Positions 52,339-61,077 are shown, counted from the first letter of the stretch. The stretch: 64,000 nt of DNA from Paenibacillus montaniterrae (GCF_018403185.1 NZ_BOSE01000007.1:275101-339100), one strand, 5' to 3'. Notes: a model not told the origin generated them from the sequence alone. Numbers and translations are program-made.

Positions 52339-52635
52339 TCATACTAGTAAGTTCATCAAAAATATCATATTAGTAAGGAACATAAATACAACTAAAAATC
52401 CGAAAAACGAAAGGACTATTATAGGTTCAATCCCATGCATCAAAAAATTCCTTTCTGCCCTTCCTCTAGTAGCAAAATAATATAAAAACACCATAAATAA
52501 TTGACTCCACTGCATAGAAGCATCTATCTTTGTTGTGTAAAATAAATCTACAATTATTATTAAGCCTGCAATTAATCCAATCGGAAATACTACATAATCA
52601 AATTTTTTATAAAAGAGAATTGAAATAATCTTCAT
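52339..52635 (-). CDS. Hypothetical membrane protein
   Basis: This 98-residue protein starts at ATG 52635 (GGAGG 6 nt upstream) and has three hydrophobic helices (VVFPIGLIAGLIIIVDLF, WSQLFMVFLYYFA, IIVLSFFGFLVVFMFLTN). Family unknown. It is 42 bp after the GNAT/YoaP gene and could share its transcript. Confidence 0.62.
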   Translation of the reverse strand: MKIISILFYKKFDYVVFPIGLIAGLIIIVDLFYTTKIDASMQWSQLFMVFLYYFATRGRAERNFLMHGIEPIIVLSFFGFLVVFMFLTNMIFLMNLLV

Positions 52636-52677
52636 GGTGTTCCTCCATAAAATCCTTCTAATACAATCCAAATTTAC

Positions 52678-53430
52678 TCATTCTTTTTGAAGAGCTTTCA
52701 AAAAAGACCTCTCTGTCATTCGATGATAGGCAATTAACCTTCCATTATAAACCACATTAAATACGCCGTAAGGGGTAGGTGATAACTCCATCATCTGTGT
52801 TCGATCTTGAAAATAAATAATGTGCGGATGAATATTTGCTACATTCGCTGCTTTTATAAGATTCTCTGTAGCTACTTCCAAATACGGACATTGATTTGTT
52901 TTTAATATAGTCAGTCCTTCAGAAAACCTTGCCAAACGCTGACTCCAATTGTCAGGAAAATAGGGTAGCAACGTATCTTCGAATGAATAAACATAAAGTT
53001 CAAATGAATAAGGCCCACTTTGGACGAAAGAAAAGCCATTTTTGATAAATAACTCTTTACTAGGCGCCCATCCGGTATCAGAGTTTGTTAATACAGCTAC
53101 TCCTTTCATTTTCTGTTGTCTGGCAGCTTCCAAGCATAACTGAATGAGCTGAGAACCAAGCCCCATCCCGGGAGTTCCTACCCAGATACAGTGAATTACC
53201 ATATAATTGTCTGCATGAATGGCTCTCCAAGAATATTGGCCAGGGGAGTATTCTATAAAGCCTAACGTCTTTTTTCCATCTTTGATTTGCAAATATTCTA
53301 ATCCTTGATCAAAGTTTTCTTCAGTCCATTTAAGCTTTTTTAAATAACCTGAATGATTTTTCATACTCCTCATACAGTAACAGCCGTTTTGTCCGATCTT
53401 ATTTTTCACAATCTCTAGCTGTGAGTTCAT
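52678..53430 (-). CDS. GNAT acetyltransferase with YoaP-like C-terminal domain
   Basis: This 250-residue protein starts at ATG 53430 (GAAGGTG upstream). The GNAT half covers IHCIWVGTPGMGLGSQLIQL at ~80-99 (acetyl-CoA loop) and ELFIKNGFSFVQ. The C-terminal half has LTILKTNQCPYLEVATEN and YGVFNVVYNGRLIAYHRMTE, matching the YoaP-like thioredoxin-fold extension of a known two-domain family. The substrate is unknown. Confidence 0.85.
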   Translation of the reverse strand: MNSQLEIVKNKIGQNGCYCMRSMKNHSGYLKKLKWTEENFDQGLEYLQIKDGKKTLGFIEYSPGQYSWRAIHADNYMVIHCIWVGTPGMGLGSQLIQLCLEAARQQKMKGVAVLTNSDTGWAPSKELFIKNGFSFVQSGPYSFELYVYSFEDTLLPYFPDNWSQRLARFSEGLTILKTNQCPYLEVATENLIKAANVANIHPHIIYFQDRTQMMELSPTPYGVFNVVYNGRLIAYHRMTERSFLKALQKE

Positions 53431-53479
53431 TAAATAAGCACCTTCTTCATCCTTTAATTTCTATATGTAGTTCAATTTT

Positions 53480-53528
53480 TTCTAACTTACACAACCCGAC
53501 AGGCTAAAGAAGAGTGTAACGGGTCACT
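53480..53528 (-). repeat. Cassette-type repeat element, short
   Basis: TCTAACTTACACAACCCGAC, AGGCTAAAG and GAGTGTAACGGGT form an imperfect inverted pair. The AACCCGACAGGCTAAAG core matches 49587. It ends exactly at the stop of the next gene (53528). Confidence 0.6.
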
Positions 53529-54080
53529 CAACAAGATTTGGTAGCGATCACGAGATGATGATAGTTGATGACTTTTAGCCCCTTATCTGTAGAGTATCTA
53601 TTAAATATTTTTTCTACATCCTCTAGACAATGCTTCCACACAAAGGTTTTTACTGAATCTTTCTGTCCATAACATTTTTTAATTAATATATCTTTTGGAG
53701 TTTCTAAGTATTCAATTTCTTCTATTACTTGTATCTTAAAGTCAGTTAATCCAATACTTCTCTTAAATTGATGTTTTGCTTCTATTTGTTCAAGATTATA
53801 TGGATCTTCTTTCAACGGACTAAATAAGCCAGGAAAATAACTTCTTAAACCTCCGTCCGTTCCACTGTGATATAAACCAATCATCACTCCTCCTGGCTTT
53901 AGGATACGAGATGCTTCATGATATAGCCATGGCCCCTTTTTGGTGTAAATTAAATTTAGACTTCCATGGATATCTATATTCACCTAAAGTATCATTCAGC
54001 AATGAATACCATTCGGAACTATGTGGAGTAATCCAATCAGGATGTGCTGATGGATCGGGGAAAGTGATTTTTTCAATCAT
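53528..54080 (-). pseudogene. SAM methyltransferase gene with internal deletion and frameshift
   Basis: ATG 54080 encodes MIEKITFPDPSAHPDWITPH … LLNDTLGEYRYPW. The matching frame then jumps (at ~53965) to NLIYTKKGPWLYHEASRI, LKPGGVMIGLYH and on to a normal C-terminus, HHLVIATKSC, at 53528. The family is ~250 residues long; ~70 residues containing the SAM-binding GxGxG motif are gone. It cannot be active. Confidence 0.78.
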
Positions 54081-54549
54081 GGTACAGGAACACCTCACTT
54101 TCTTCAAATGAATCACTTTTAATCCTTATGTTATTATAATTCCCATATTCAATTATTCTGCTCTTAAATGTTTCAAACTCCTCATTGTTCTTTAATGCTA
54201 TTCTGATACATGATCTAATTCCCTTTTTTCTCTTAATATCGATAATCCAATTAACAAATATAATTTCTTCAATTTCAGCCGGATTTAACTCTTCTGATCT
54301 ATAAATTATCTTCTCTGCGTTTACTATTATTTTCGTGTCTTTTTTCCATTCGCTTAGCATTAAAATAAATATAACTAATAAAATACTACCTAAAAATATC
54401 ATAGTTACATATTTAACGTCTGATTCGACAAGTATTGCTACACTTAAATAAATAAGAAAAGTCATCGACATACTTAAAGATAAATAGAAACTTCTCCACG
54501 AATAAATATTCGCAAGAGTAAACTCTGATCTTTTCTTTTCTACTTCCAT
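54073..54549 (-). CDS. Membrane protein with PH-like C-terminal domain
   Basis: This 158-residue protein starts at ATG 54549 after GAGGTGA. Two close transmembrane helices (~28-46, ~50-65) are followed by a ~90-residue domain (TKIIVNAEKIIYRSEELNPA, EIEEIIFVNWIIDIKRKKG), arranged like bacterial PH-domain membrane proteins. A similarly built protein is at 57318. Function unknown. Confidence 0.65.
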   Translation of the reverse strand: MEVEKKRSEFTLANIYSWRSFYLSLSMSMTFLIYLSVAILVESDVKYVTMIFLGSILLVIFILMLSEWKKDTKIIVNAEKIIYRSEELNPAEIEEIIFVNWIIDIKRKKGIRSCIRIALKNNEEFETFKSRIIEYGNYNNIRIKSDSFEESEVFLYHD

Positions 54550-54702
54550 ACATTCACCTCATCCAGACATTGAATTTAATATTTACTGCAAGATACGCAG
54601 ATTTTTTTGATTTTCGCTATATGCATTCATTTTAACATATGCTTCCAGTTATTGCTTTATTTAAATATGATTCTACTAACCAAATGTCCATGCAAAAGAA
54701 AA

Positions 54703-54728
54703 AGACCAAGTGTAAGATCACTTGGTCT
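54703..54728 (-). terminator. Terminator of the GT39 glycosyltransferase gene
   Basis: AGACCAAGTG / CACTTGGTCT around a 6-nt loop, followed on the minus strand by TTTTTCTTTTG. Confidence 0.8.
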
Positions 54729-54792
54729 AACTGTGAGCTATCTGTGACAAAGTCCGCTGCGTAGAGCTATAGAGCCAGCCATCTCACTCAGT

Positions 54793-56778
54793 TTATTTCA
54801 TTAGCGTTAAACTTATATCATCTACATTAACCCATCCATTACCGCCTATAACATATACTTCTATAGGTTCATTGGCACTCAGCGTAACTTCTTGTGACAG
54901 CGACAAATAATCGTACTCATATGGAATGTTCATTTCTGCAAGTACAGTGTTGCCCACTTTAATGCCTATTTTCCCACCGTCTCCACCTGCACTGACAAAT
55001 GCGGAGAAGGTGTACGTTCTTTCCTGTTCTACCGTAAGCTGCTGACTTATAATATTTTCATTACCTATATCTAAATATGCCAAGTTGCTACCAGTAACAG
55101 GCCGATTTGTGCCTATGCCTGAATTTCCTGTAAAGTGCCATGCTCCATCCTCGGACTCGAAACTTGAGTCTTTAATGATATTAAGCTCTGAAGCGTTCAA
55201 TTCAGCAGTCTCATCACTGTTTGCATGACGAACAGCAACCGAATAGTGTTTGAAGGTTTCTAGCTTGAACTCGCCTCCCTGATACTGACTAATCTTTGAA
55301 TTAGGTATTACAAAAGCAGAGATTTGCTGATCATTTTCCCGTTCGTCCGTAAAATAATATCTCCCAAATGAGGATACAGATTGAAAAGGACTGTCAGGAT
55401 TTACGTACTGCACCGTATCTTGAAATACTTTCGGATCGGTTTTTTCATAAAACAATGCAAATATGTAAGGCATATTAACAGTATTCGTTACGGCTATCTT
55501 CCCATCTGTTTCATTCGTTGCATATTGCAGGGCATCTCCTAATGATTCAAAAAAAGCAGAGCTGACCTTATCAGGAAATTTTGTGAAATAATCATTTGTA
55601 AAGCCTACGAAACAAATAGCAAAAGCGGCTACGATAGGAATAAAAGTAGCTGCAAATTTCTTTCTGAGCACCCACACTCCAGTTGCAACGAAATAGATCG
55701 AAGGGATATAGATAATGTTAATACGGTTAATGTTTACATCGGTTATAAATGCCATCGCAATAGCTGATATAAACCAAGCCAGCATAACAAATTCATGATT
55801 CCATCTTCTGTCTTTTAGTGAATATACCGCTTTTCCTAATCCAATAAGTAATAATGGGATACAAAAAATATATAAAAAGCCATACGGTGGAAGTGAGTTC
55901 CATATTAGTCCATCATCCTGTTTTAAGAACATAACGATGAACTTTTTAAAGTTCTCGATTCCCTGTTGAAGCATATTGCCAGAAAATACAGAAGAAACTT
56001 GATCGAATCTTGGAGTTCCTGTCAGCCTTGGAATTGTAAATAGACCTAGATCAATCGATGCAAGCTTCAGTCGATTGATTAGCACGAACAAAAGTATCGG
56101 TGTAGACGTAACGATAAATACGGCTATACCAAGGATTAGCTGTTTGATTTTTAATCGTTTAAAGAATAATGCGTAACCAACCGCAATGATTAAAAACACG
56201 GGAACAAAAAAGTAAGACGTTCCATAGGCGTATAAAGAAAGAGCGAATACAAAGCAAGCTGCTGGGAACCATTTATTTTTCTCAAAGGAGGTGTACAGCA
56301 ATAACACGCCAATAAGTACTAAGCTGGGAAATAAATTAGATTCTAGCGCCCATCTAGACATCATAATATGCCAAGGGCTAATCGCTAGTAAAAACATTCC
56401 TAGCAGCGCAAATAGCTTGTTATGATGGATTCGAGTAAATAGTAAATAAAAAACCAGCAAGCCTATAATTCCAAATATAATGCTAACTGCTCTAACAGAT
56501 AACGGGGTTAAGCCAAACAAATATATGAATGGCATCGATAAATAAGCATATAACGCATTTTGTCCACTGCCCCAAGCGATAAAATGAATGGGATTGTAGT
56601 AGCCGTTGCGATCGATCCCATAATGAAGAACAGCATAGGCATCATACCCTATAGAAGCCTCATCTTGATTAAGACCGGGCGGAACAATATGTATTAAAAA
56701 TAATCGAATAGCAGCACCGAGTAAGAATATAGCCAAAAACCATTTATAATCCTTAACCCAGTTAACAATTTGCTTCAT
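54793..56778 (-). CDS. GT39/ArnT-like membrane glycosyltransferase with C-terminal jelly-roll domain
   Basis: This 661-residue protein starts at ATG 56778 (AAGGAG 8 nt upstream). LIHIVPPGLNQDEASIGYDA at ~28-47 carries the catalytic-type Asp-Glu of GT-C enzymes. About eleven membrane helices follow, with LGMFLLAISPWHIMMSRWAL the usual 'P-x-H' helix. The last ~140 residues (LNIIKDSSFESEDGAWHFTG, GKIGIKVGNTVLAEM, WVNVDDISLTL) form a carbohydrate-binding-module-like beta domain. It probably transfers sugars from a polyprenyl donor to envelope glycans. Confidence 0.85.
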   Translation of the reverse strand: MKQIVNWVKDYKWFLAIFLLGAAIRLFLIHIVPPGLNQDEASIGYDAYAVLHYGIDRNGYYNPIHFIAWGSGQNALYAYLSMPFIYLFGLTPLSVRAVSIIFGIIGLLVFYLLFTRIHHNKLFALLGMFLLAISPWHIMMSRWALESNLFPSLVLIGVLLLYTSFEKNKWFPAACFVFALSLYAYGTSYFFVPVFLIIAVGYALFFKRLKIKQLILGIAVFIVTSTPILLFVLINRLKLASIDLGLFTIPRLTGTPRFDQVSSVFSGNMLQQGIENFKKFIVMFLKQDDGLIWNSLPPYGFLYIFCIPLLLIGLGKAVYSLKDRRWNHEFVMLAWFISAIAMAFITDVNINRINIIYIPSIYFVATGVWVLRKKFAATFIPIVAAFAICFVGFTNDYFTKFPDKVSSAFFESLGDALQYATNETDGKIAVTNTVNMPYIFALFYEKTDPKVFQDTVQYVNPDSPFQSVSSFGRYYFTDERENDQQISAFVIPNSKISQYQGGEFKLETFKHYSVAVRHANSDETAELNASELNIIKDSSFESEDGAWHFTGNSGIGTNRPVTGSNLAYLDIGNENIISQQLTVEQERTYTFSAFVSAGGDGGKIGIKVGNTVLAEMNIPYEYDYLSLSQEVTLSANEPIEVYVIGGNGWVNVDDISLTLMK

Positions 56779-56941
56779 TAATTTTGCTCCTTATATATTA
56801 TTCTATAATTTACACAATTTGCTCTCTACTATACTATTATAATAATACTACCGGCCTTATTTGAATATAGGAGTTGTTAAATAATAATTTAACCTTCAGC
56901 CTTACTTCGCTCTTGCGTTAACATGAAACAATACCTTTACC

Positions 56942-57283
56942 TCAGCTAATTTTTCTATGTTTTAAGATTTTTAGCCTTAATACTCGAAGGACAACTACAA
57001 TAAGCCAATAAACTAGCATACTCACTACAAAATCTCTCAAAAAATCGATAGCTGTATAGGAATACCAATAAAATATGTGTAGATGTCCTTGCGAGTATCT
57101 AGCTGCATCTTCGACATCAACAACTGCTCCCTCTTGAACGGGCTGCTTCATTATACTAATATTGGAACGTCCTGATTGCGTTGAGTTTTTATAGGATGTG
57201 CTGGCTTCTAACGTTATTAAATGTATAATAGGTATTAATAAAGAGATGACAAGACCGAGAAGTATAACCCTGCCTTTGCTCAT
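56942..57283 (-). CDS. Hypothetical membrane protein
   Basis: This 113-residue protein starts at ATG 57283 (GGAGG 9 nt upstream). It has an N-terminal helix, a ~45-residue outside loop (SIMKQPVQEGAVVDVEDAAR), a second helix (FLRDFVVSMLVYWLIVVVL) and a basic tail. Family unknown. Confidence 0.62.
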   Translation of the reverse strand: MSKGRVILLGLVISLLIPIIHLITLEASTSYKNSTQSGRSNISIMKQPVQEGAVVDVEDAARYSQGHLHIFYWYSYTAIDFLRDFVVSMLVYWLIVVVLRVLRLKILKHRKIS

Positions 57284-57317
57284 AATGACTTGCCTCCAAG
57301 TTTAATAAACATCTTTT

Positions 57318-57776
57318 TCATATCCACTTAATGATCCTTCCTTCAACAACTGGAATACCATTATGCTCTGCCCACTTTGTCCATTCTTCCACTTGTTTTT
57401 CTTCCTCCTTCTTAAACCTAAAATGTAAGTCCGATGATACCAATTTTTTTCCGACTCTTTTAATTCCAATGTTTTGTGTAAAGTACCCTTCTACTATAAT
57501 CTTTTCTATATCCTTTATAGGAACTTCTCTGTTTTTCGTTTTAATGCTGTCTGATGTAATTACTATTTCTTTTCCAAATCGGGCAAGTAAGTATAGTTTT
57601 ACGATGATTACGAATAAAGCTGTCGATATCCCCAACCACACTAATAAATTGAGAATGATAGAATCGCTACTATCTAATAACAATTCTAGACGTATAGTAT
57701 TTCCTAATAAGAATACAAACAATATGATTTGCAAATAATTGGATCGTGGTACTTTTATATTATAGGTCTTTATCAT
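57318..57776 (-). CDS. Membrane protein with PH-like C-terminal domain
   Basis: This 152-residue protein starts at ATG 57776 (GGGGAG upstream). Two transmembrane segments (~15-65) are followed by EIVITSDSIKTKNREVPIKD and IEKIIVEGYFTQNIGIKRVG, the strand pattern of bacterial PH-like domains. Its architecture is like the 54073-54549 protein, with no close sequence match. It is 35 bp from the next gene, so possibly the same transcript. Confidence 0.65.
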   Translation of the reverse strand: MIKTYNIKVPRSNYLQIILFVFLLGNTIRLELLLDSSDSIILNLLVWLGISTALFVIIVKLYLLARFGKEIVITSDSIKTKNREVPIKDIEKIIVEGYFTQNIGIKRVGKKLVSSDLHFRFKKEEEKQVEEWTKWAEHNGIPVVEGRIIKWI

Positions 57777-57913
57777 ATTCGCTCCCCTCTTCTACCTTCT
57801 AATATCTTGATCTGCGACATTCATTAAAACATTTTTCCAGCTCCTTCTTATCTTTTTCATCTTATGTCAAGCGGCATTAAATCCCCCCATTCCTCTTTTT
57901 TGTAGAAGAAAAT

Positions 57914-57956
57914 CAGACGCCCACCTTAGATTGCTCGTATCTTAGGTGGGCGTCTG
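57914..57956. repeat. Dispersed hairpin repeat, copy 3
   Basis: CAGACGCCCACCTTAGAT and ATCTTAGGTGGGCGTCTG are inverted copies around a 7-nt loop; a palindrome this exact could fold as a 36-nt stem. TGTCAGTGAGCTCTTGCTTT follows, as in copy 4. Confidence 0.9.
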
Positions 57957-58058
57957 TGTCAGTGAGCTCTTGCTTTAGTAGATTATTCATAATAATCATT
58001 TGCTCGAAGCGAAATAATTGGAGAGTATCCTCCAATCCATACATTATAAATGGTTGAA

Positions 58059-58973
58059 CTATTTTTTTCTAATATCATTCAATTGGTCAGTAAAATGTCC
58101 AAACTCACCATAATTCCAAAAGCCTCGAGTTTTTATACCACTCGCTGTTGTTTTAGTCCCATATCCATGCTCAAATCCATCTTTCCATTGCCCTTCATAA
58201 GACTGCCCATTTTTCCAGACATACGTCCCTTGAGCATCAAAAGTTCCGTACTTCCAGTATCCTCGATAAACATCTCCATTTGCATATATCTTTTCGCCAT
58301 AACCATGTTCAAGATCATTACTCCAATATCCTATATATACTGTACCATCCAGCCAAGTATAAATTCCTTTACCATGCTTCATTTTCTTAATGATCTGGCC
58401 TTCATACCGTTCACCGTTTTCATAATTATTAATCGCATAATTATCGAGTGATTTTAGGCTATTAATCCACTCTCCTTGGTGGACACGTCCATCAATATCT
58501 ATAAATTGAACTGGTACTTCTATTTCCGTTTCTTGCTGAGTAACCAGTGGAAGAGCTTTCTTTAAAACTGGATTAATAAATGAGCTAGGGACAAAAGTGT
58601 CATCTACATACGTTTTATAAAACCAGACAGTAAAATCATACAATCTATAAAAAATTTGTTCGATCTTAGACAGATCAACGATTATCTCACTTTCTCTACT
58701 GTCGAAAAGTTCAATTTCCCTTGATAGTTCATACATGTTATCCTCTATCAGCTTATTCTTCCATAATGCGTGGATAATTCCATCCATATGTAGATCACTT
58801 GTAACTATCCCAGTATTACCAACTATAATATTAAGGACAGTTCTCATTATCTGCTGAATATTAACCATTGCAGCAAATGGATCTTTTGAGATCAAATTTT
58901 CGGTGTTTTTAGCAAGAAGAAATAGTTCAGTGAAATTGCCCTTTAAAAAATCAAAATTAGAATAGTTAATAAT
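58059..58973 (-). CDS. MORN-repeat protein, apparent ATT start
   Basis: About 304 residues if read from ATT 58973, which lies 6 nt after AGAGGG. The first standard start, TTG 58895, has no site, and the 26 codons between read like protein (NYSNFDFLKGNFTELFLL). The N-terminal ~170 residues are helical and of unknown family. From ~185 there are about five MORN motifs (ERYEGQIIKKMKHGKGIYTW, TVYIGYWSNDLEHGYGEKIY, QSYEGQWKDGFEHGYGTKT). MORN repeats mediate protein or membrane contacts. A cassette-type repeat abuts the 5' end, so a truncated start is also possible. Confidence 0.78.
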   Translation of the reverse strand: MINYSNFDFLKGNFTELFLLAKNTENLISKDPFAAMVNIQQIMRTVLNIIVGNTGIVTSDLHMDGIIHALWKNKLIEDNMYELSREIELFDSRESEIIVDLSKIEQIFYRLYDFTVWFYKTYVDDTFVPSSFINPVLKKALPLVTQQETEIEVPVQFIDIDGRVHQGEWINSLKSLDNYAINNYENGERYEGQIIKKMKHGKGIYTWLDGTVYIGYWSNDLEHGYGEKIYANGDVYRGYWKYGTFDAQGTYVWKNGQSYEGQWKDGFEHGYGTKTTASGIKTRGFWNYGEFGHFTDQLNDIRKK

Positions 58974-59000
58974 TCTACACCCTCTTTCAATTTAAATCCT

Positions 59001-59077
59001 TTCATAACGTTCCCTTATTCACGAACTCGATAGGTTTAATACCAACGGGGGCGGCCGTGACGCGGTCCAAGTCCAAG
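59001..59077 (-). repeat. Cassette-type repeat element
   Basis: Outer arm CATAACGTTCCCTTATTCACG (compare GATAACGTTCTTGCATTCACG at 61617), then GAACTCGATAGGTTTAATACC and GGCCGTGACGCGG. It separates the start region of the MORN gene from the stop of the next GNAT gene (59084). Confidence 0.72.
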
Positions 59078-59083
59078 ATATCC

Positions 59084-59509
59084 TTAAACCAGTTCTTTCA
59101 TTAAATAATAGTGTTTATGTCCTTTTGGAGCATTATCAATAATTGCAATCACTTGATATCCATGCTTCTTATAAAAATTAGGAGCTTGAAAACTAAAGGT
59201 ATTAAGCTTAATAAAGGTACATTCTTTCTCCCTAGCGATTCTTTCTATTTCCATTAGCAATTTTGAGCCATGCCCTTGATGCCTTTGAGTCTGATCAATC
59301 CATAAAATATCAACCTCGAGCCAATTCCAACACAATACACTAAGCACTCCACCAATGATCTGGTTATTTTCATCTTTAATGTTGAGATTAATTTCTTCGT
59401 ATCTATTCTTAATATCATCTGGAAGTTGACTTGCATTGAACTCAATAAGCTTGGTTCTAACATATTTGCTTTCTTCTTCTGTGCTTTTAGATATCATATG
59501 ATTGGACAC
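59084..59509 (-). CDS. GNAT N-acetyltransferase
   Basis: This 141-residue protein starts at GTG 59509 (GGAGG 6 nt upstream). VDILWIDQTQRHQGHGSKLL at ~70-89 is the acetyl-CoA loop region, and FSFQAPNFYKKHGYQVIAII with HYYLMKEL the typical C-terminal part. It resembles small acetyltransferases found as mobile cassette genes. The substrate is unknown. Confidence 0.9.
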   Translation of the reverse strand: MSNHMISKSTEEESKYVRTKLIEFNASQLPDDIKNRYEEINLNIKDENNQIIGGVLSVLCWNWLEVDILWIDQTQRHQGHGSKLLMEIERIAREKECTFIKLNTFSFQAPNFYKKHGYQVIAIIDNAPKGHKHYYLMKELV

Positions 59510-59520
59510 GTTAATCCTCC

Positions 59521-59551
59521 TCCGAGTCTATGTAGTCGATCCAGACCGCGT
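59521..59551 (-). repeat. Cassette-type repeat element, very short
   Basis: TCGATCCAGACCGCGTGTTAATCCC lies at the position expected for an element between two GNAT genes, with a GTGTTA arm end. Similarity to the longer copies is weak. Confidence 0.35.
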
Positions 59552-59552
59552 G

Positions 59553-60062
59553 TTAATCCCTTAATTTCTTTGTCAAGTAGAGTACAATATCATCATCAAT
59601 CAGAACTTTATCGCCGTATTTAACATAATCCTTTCCATTATGTATTCCTTTACCATCTGGAATGTAGCCACGCTTTACATATAATACTTGGGCTACGCCA
59701 TAATCGGAAAATATCCCGACTCCAATTCCAGCAATCGCTGACTTCTCACTTATTATCTCTTCGGCTTTGTCCATCAACCTAGATCCTATACCTAGTCCAC
59801 GGTATTTAATCAAGACATTAAAATCATTCACTTCGGGAATCTTCTTCTCCCTAAATGCGGGATAATACGAATTCCAGATAACATTTACATACCCCGCAAA
59901 TTCACCATCTAATTCGGCTATCAGTGTAATTCGTTCCCCATTGTATTGTTCGGTAATATATGTTTCGTATAGTAATTCAGGCTTTTCCCACCCTTGTTCT
60001 TTAAAAGCATTTGAAATAATAATGGGGTCACTTTCAGTTATTTTACGAATAAGTAGGTTCAT
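59553..60062 (-). CDS. GNAT N-acetyltransferase
   Basis: This 169-residue protein starts at ATG 60062 (AAAGGGAG upstream). IPEVNDFNVLIKYRGLGIGS at ~75-94 gives the RGLGIG acetyl-CoA loop. GVAQVLYVKRGYIPDGKGIH is the family's C-terminal signature. The substrate is unknown. A hairpin repeat and a partial repeat arm lie upstream. Confidence 0.9.
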   Translation of the reverse strand: MNLLIRKITESDPIIISNAFKEQGWEKPELLYETYITEQYNGERITLIAELDGEFAGYVNVIWNSYYPAFREKKIPEVNDFNVLIKYRGLGIGSRLMDKAEEIISEKSAIAGIGVGIFSDYGVAQVLYVKRGYIPDGKGIHNGKDYVKYGDKVLIDDDIVLYLTKKLRD

Positions 60063-60133
60063 ATTGATCTCCCTTTCTTTACACCGTTTTTTTTGATTTG
60101 TGGAGATTGCTTCAAACGTTCTTGAAATAACGA

Positions 60134-60176
60134 CAGATACCCACCTTAGATTGCTCTTATCTTAGGTGGGTATCTG
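60134..60176. repeat. Dispersed hairpin repeat, copy 4
   Basis: CAGATACCCACCTTAGAT and ATCTTAGGTGGGTATCTG are exact inverted copies around TGCTCTT. Relative to copy 3, both arms carry the compensating change GCG/CGC to ATA/TAT-type, so the stem is preserved. TGTTAGTGAGCTTTC follows. Confidence 0.9.
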
Positions 60177-60229
60177 TGTTAGTGAGCTTTCTTCCCTGAT
60201 ATTTCTTCTTTCAACCTAGGATTAAATCC

Positions 60230-60255
60230 AACGTTGCGTTAATGCTGTGTTATAC
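60230..60255 (-). repeat. Cassette-type repeat element, outer arm
   Basis: AACGTTGCGTTAATGCTGTG followed by TTATAC, nearly identical to GGCGATGCGTTAATGCTGTG followed by TTATTT at 60959-60983. Confidence 0.72.
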
Positions 60256-60511
60256 GTAGTACCACGCTTCATCAAATAATCATTCACAACTTGATTCATA
60301 GATTTTATACTTTTCGTCTCCGATTGAATATCATATACCGATTTCAATCCAATTATTTTTTTCGTAATACTCATTTAATTGGCGTTCGAGATCAGAAATA
60401 ACAGGCATCTTGAATACATTCAGCTTTCTACTGGTACATTTGTACATACCACATCTTGAATCCAAGCTCCTCATAGAACTTCACTGTTCTGTGCCACTTA
60501 GACCTGTAATT
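60256..60511 (-). pseudogene. Degraded coding remnant
   Basis: No intact frame remains. One minus frame reads HRTVKFYEELGFKMWY near 60440-60500, like the end of a GNAT gene, followed by stops and shifted pieces. Lying between two repeat elements, it looks like a decayed gene of the same kind. The rest of 60063-60579 is repeats. Confidence 0.4.
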
Positions 60512-60583
60512 CCCATAACACTATGTATTAACGACGCCCCGCCACCTTAAGTCCTGTAAGAGACGGGCGCGATGCGGTTTTAC
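60512..60583 (-). repeat. Cassette-type repeat element
   Basis: CCCATAACACTATGTATTAACG at one end and GCGCGATGCGGTTTTAC at the other, with CGCCCCGCC / GGGCG-type inner complementarity. It directly precedes the stop at 60580. Confidence 0.65.
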
Positions 60584-60858
60584 TGATCATAAATACTTTT
60601 TTGAATCTTTGTGATTTCTTTAGTTTCTGGATCGTAATCAAAAAAATAAACATTCTTCTCATCATCTTTATATACCCAGAAACCATCCTCATTGCTAGTC
60701 CCACTGACTTGTCCATAAATGCTAAACCCATTAGGTACTACCACTGGAGGCTGCGAACTTTCCACTGATCTTATCTCTTGCTTCAAATCAAACACTTGAT
60801 AGATCAAAAAGCAAATTACCAGTATCAGACAGGCAATTAATAAATTTGAATTCTTCAT
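60580..60858 (-). CDS. Small membrane-anchored protein
   Basis: This 92-residue protein starts at ATG 60858 (AAGGAG upstream). One N-terminal helix (LLIACLILVICFLIYQVF) is followed by FSIYGQVSGTSNEDGFWVYK and YFFDYDPETKEITKI, an outside beta domain. Family unknown. Repeat elements lie on both sides. Confidence 0.65.
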   Translation of the reverse strand: MKNSNLLIACLILVICFLIYQVFDLKQEIRSVESSQPPVVVPNGFSIYGQVSGTSNEDGFWVYKDDEKNVYFFDYDPETKEITKIQKSIYDQ

Positions 60859-60911
60859 AGTTTCTCCTTAATGGTTTAAGATTTTAAAGTTTTTAGATTT
60901 TTCGGAGGTTT

Positions 60912-60992
60912 CACATAGCGTTCTCATTCTATCAAAAGACCGCTAGTGACTGAATGCGGCGATGCGTTAATGCTGTGTTATTTGCTGTTGTA
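60912..60992 (-). repeat. Cassette-type repeat element
   Basis: CACATAGCGTTCTCATTCT forms one arm, GCTAGTGACTGAATGCGGCG the inner part and ATGCGTTAATGCTGTGTTAT the outer arm. Confidence 0.72.
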
Positions 60993-61077
60993 TTCTTATC
61001 GATATACTACAGAAAGAATCGGTTTTTAACTTTTTCAAATAATTAATCCATATTTTAAATATCCTCGATTATAATTT

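Noticed and set aside
57331..58451. Plus-strand frames opposite the PH-like and MORN genes
   Set aside because: Antisense shadows lacking motifs.
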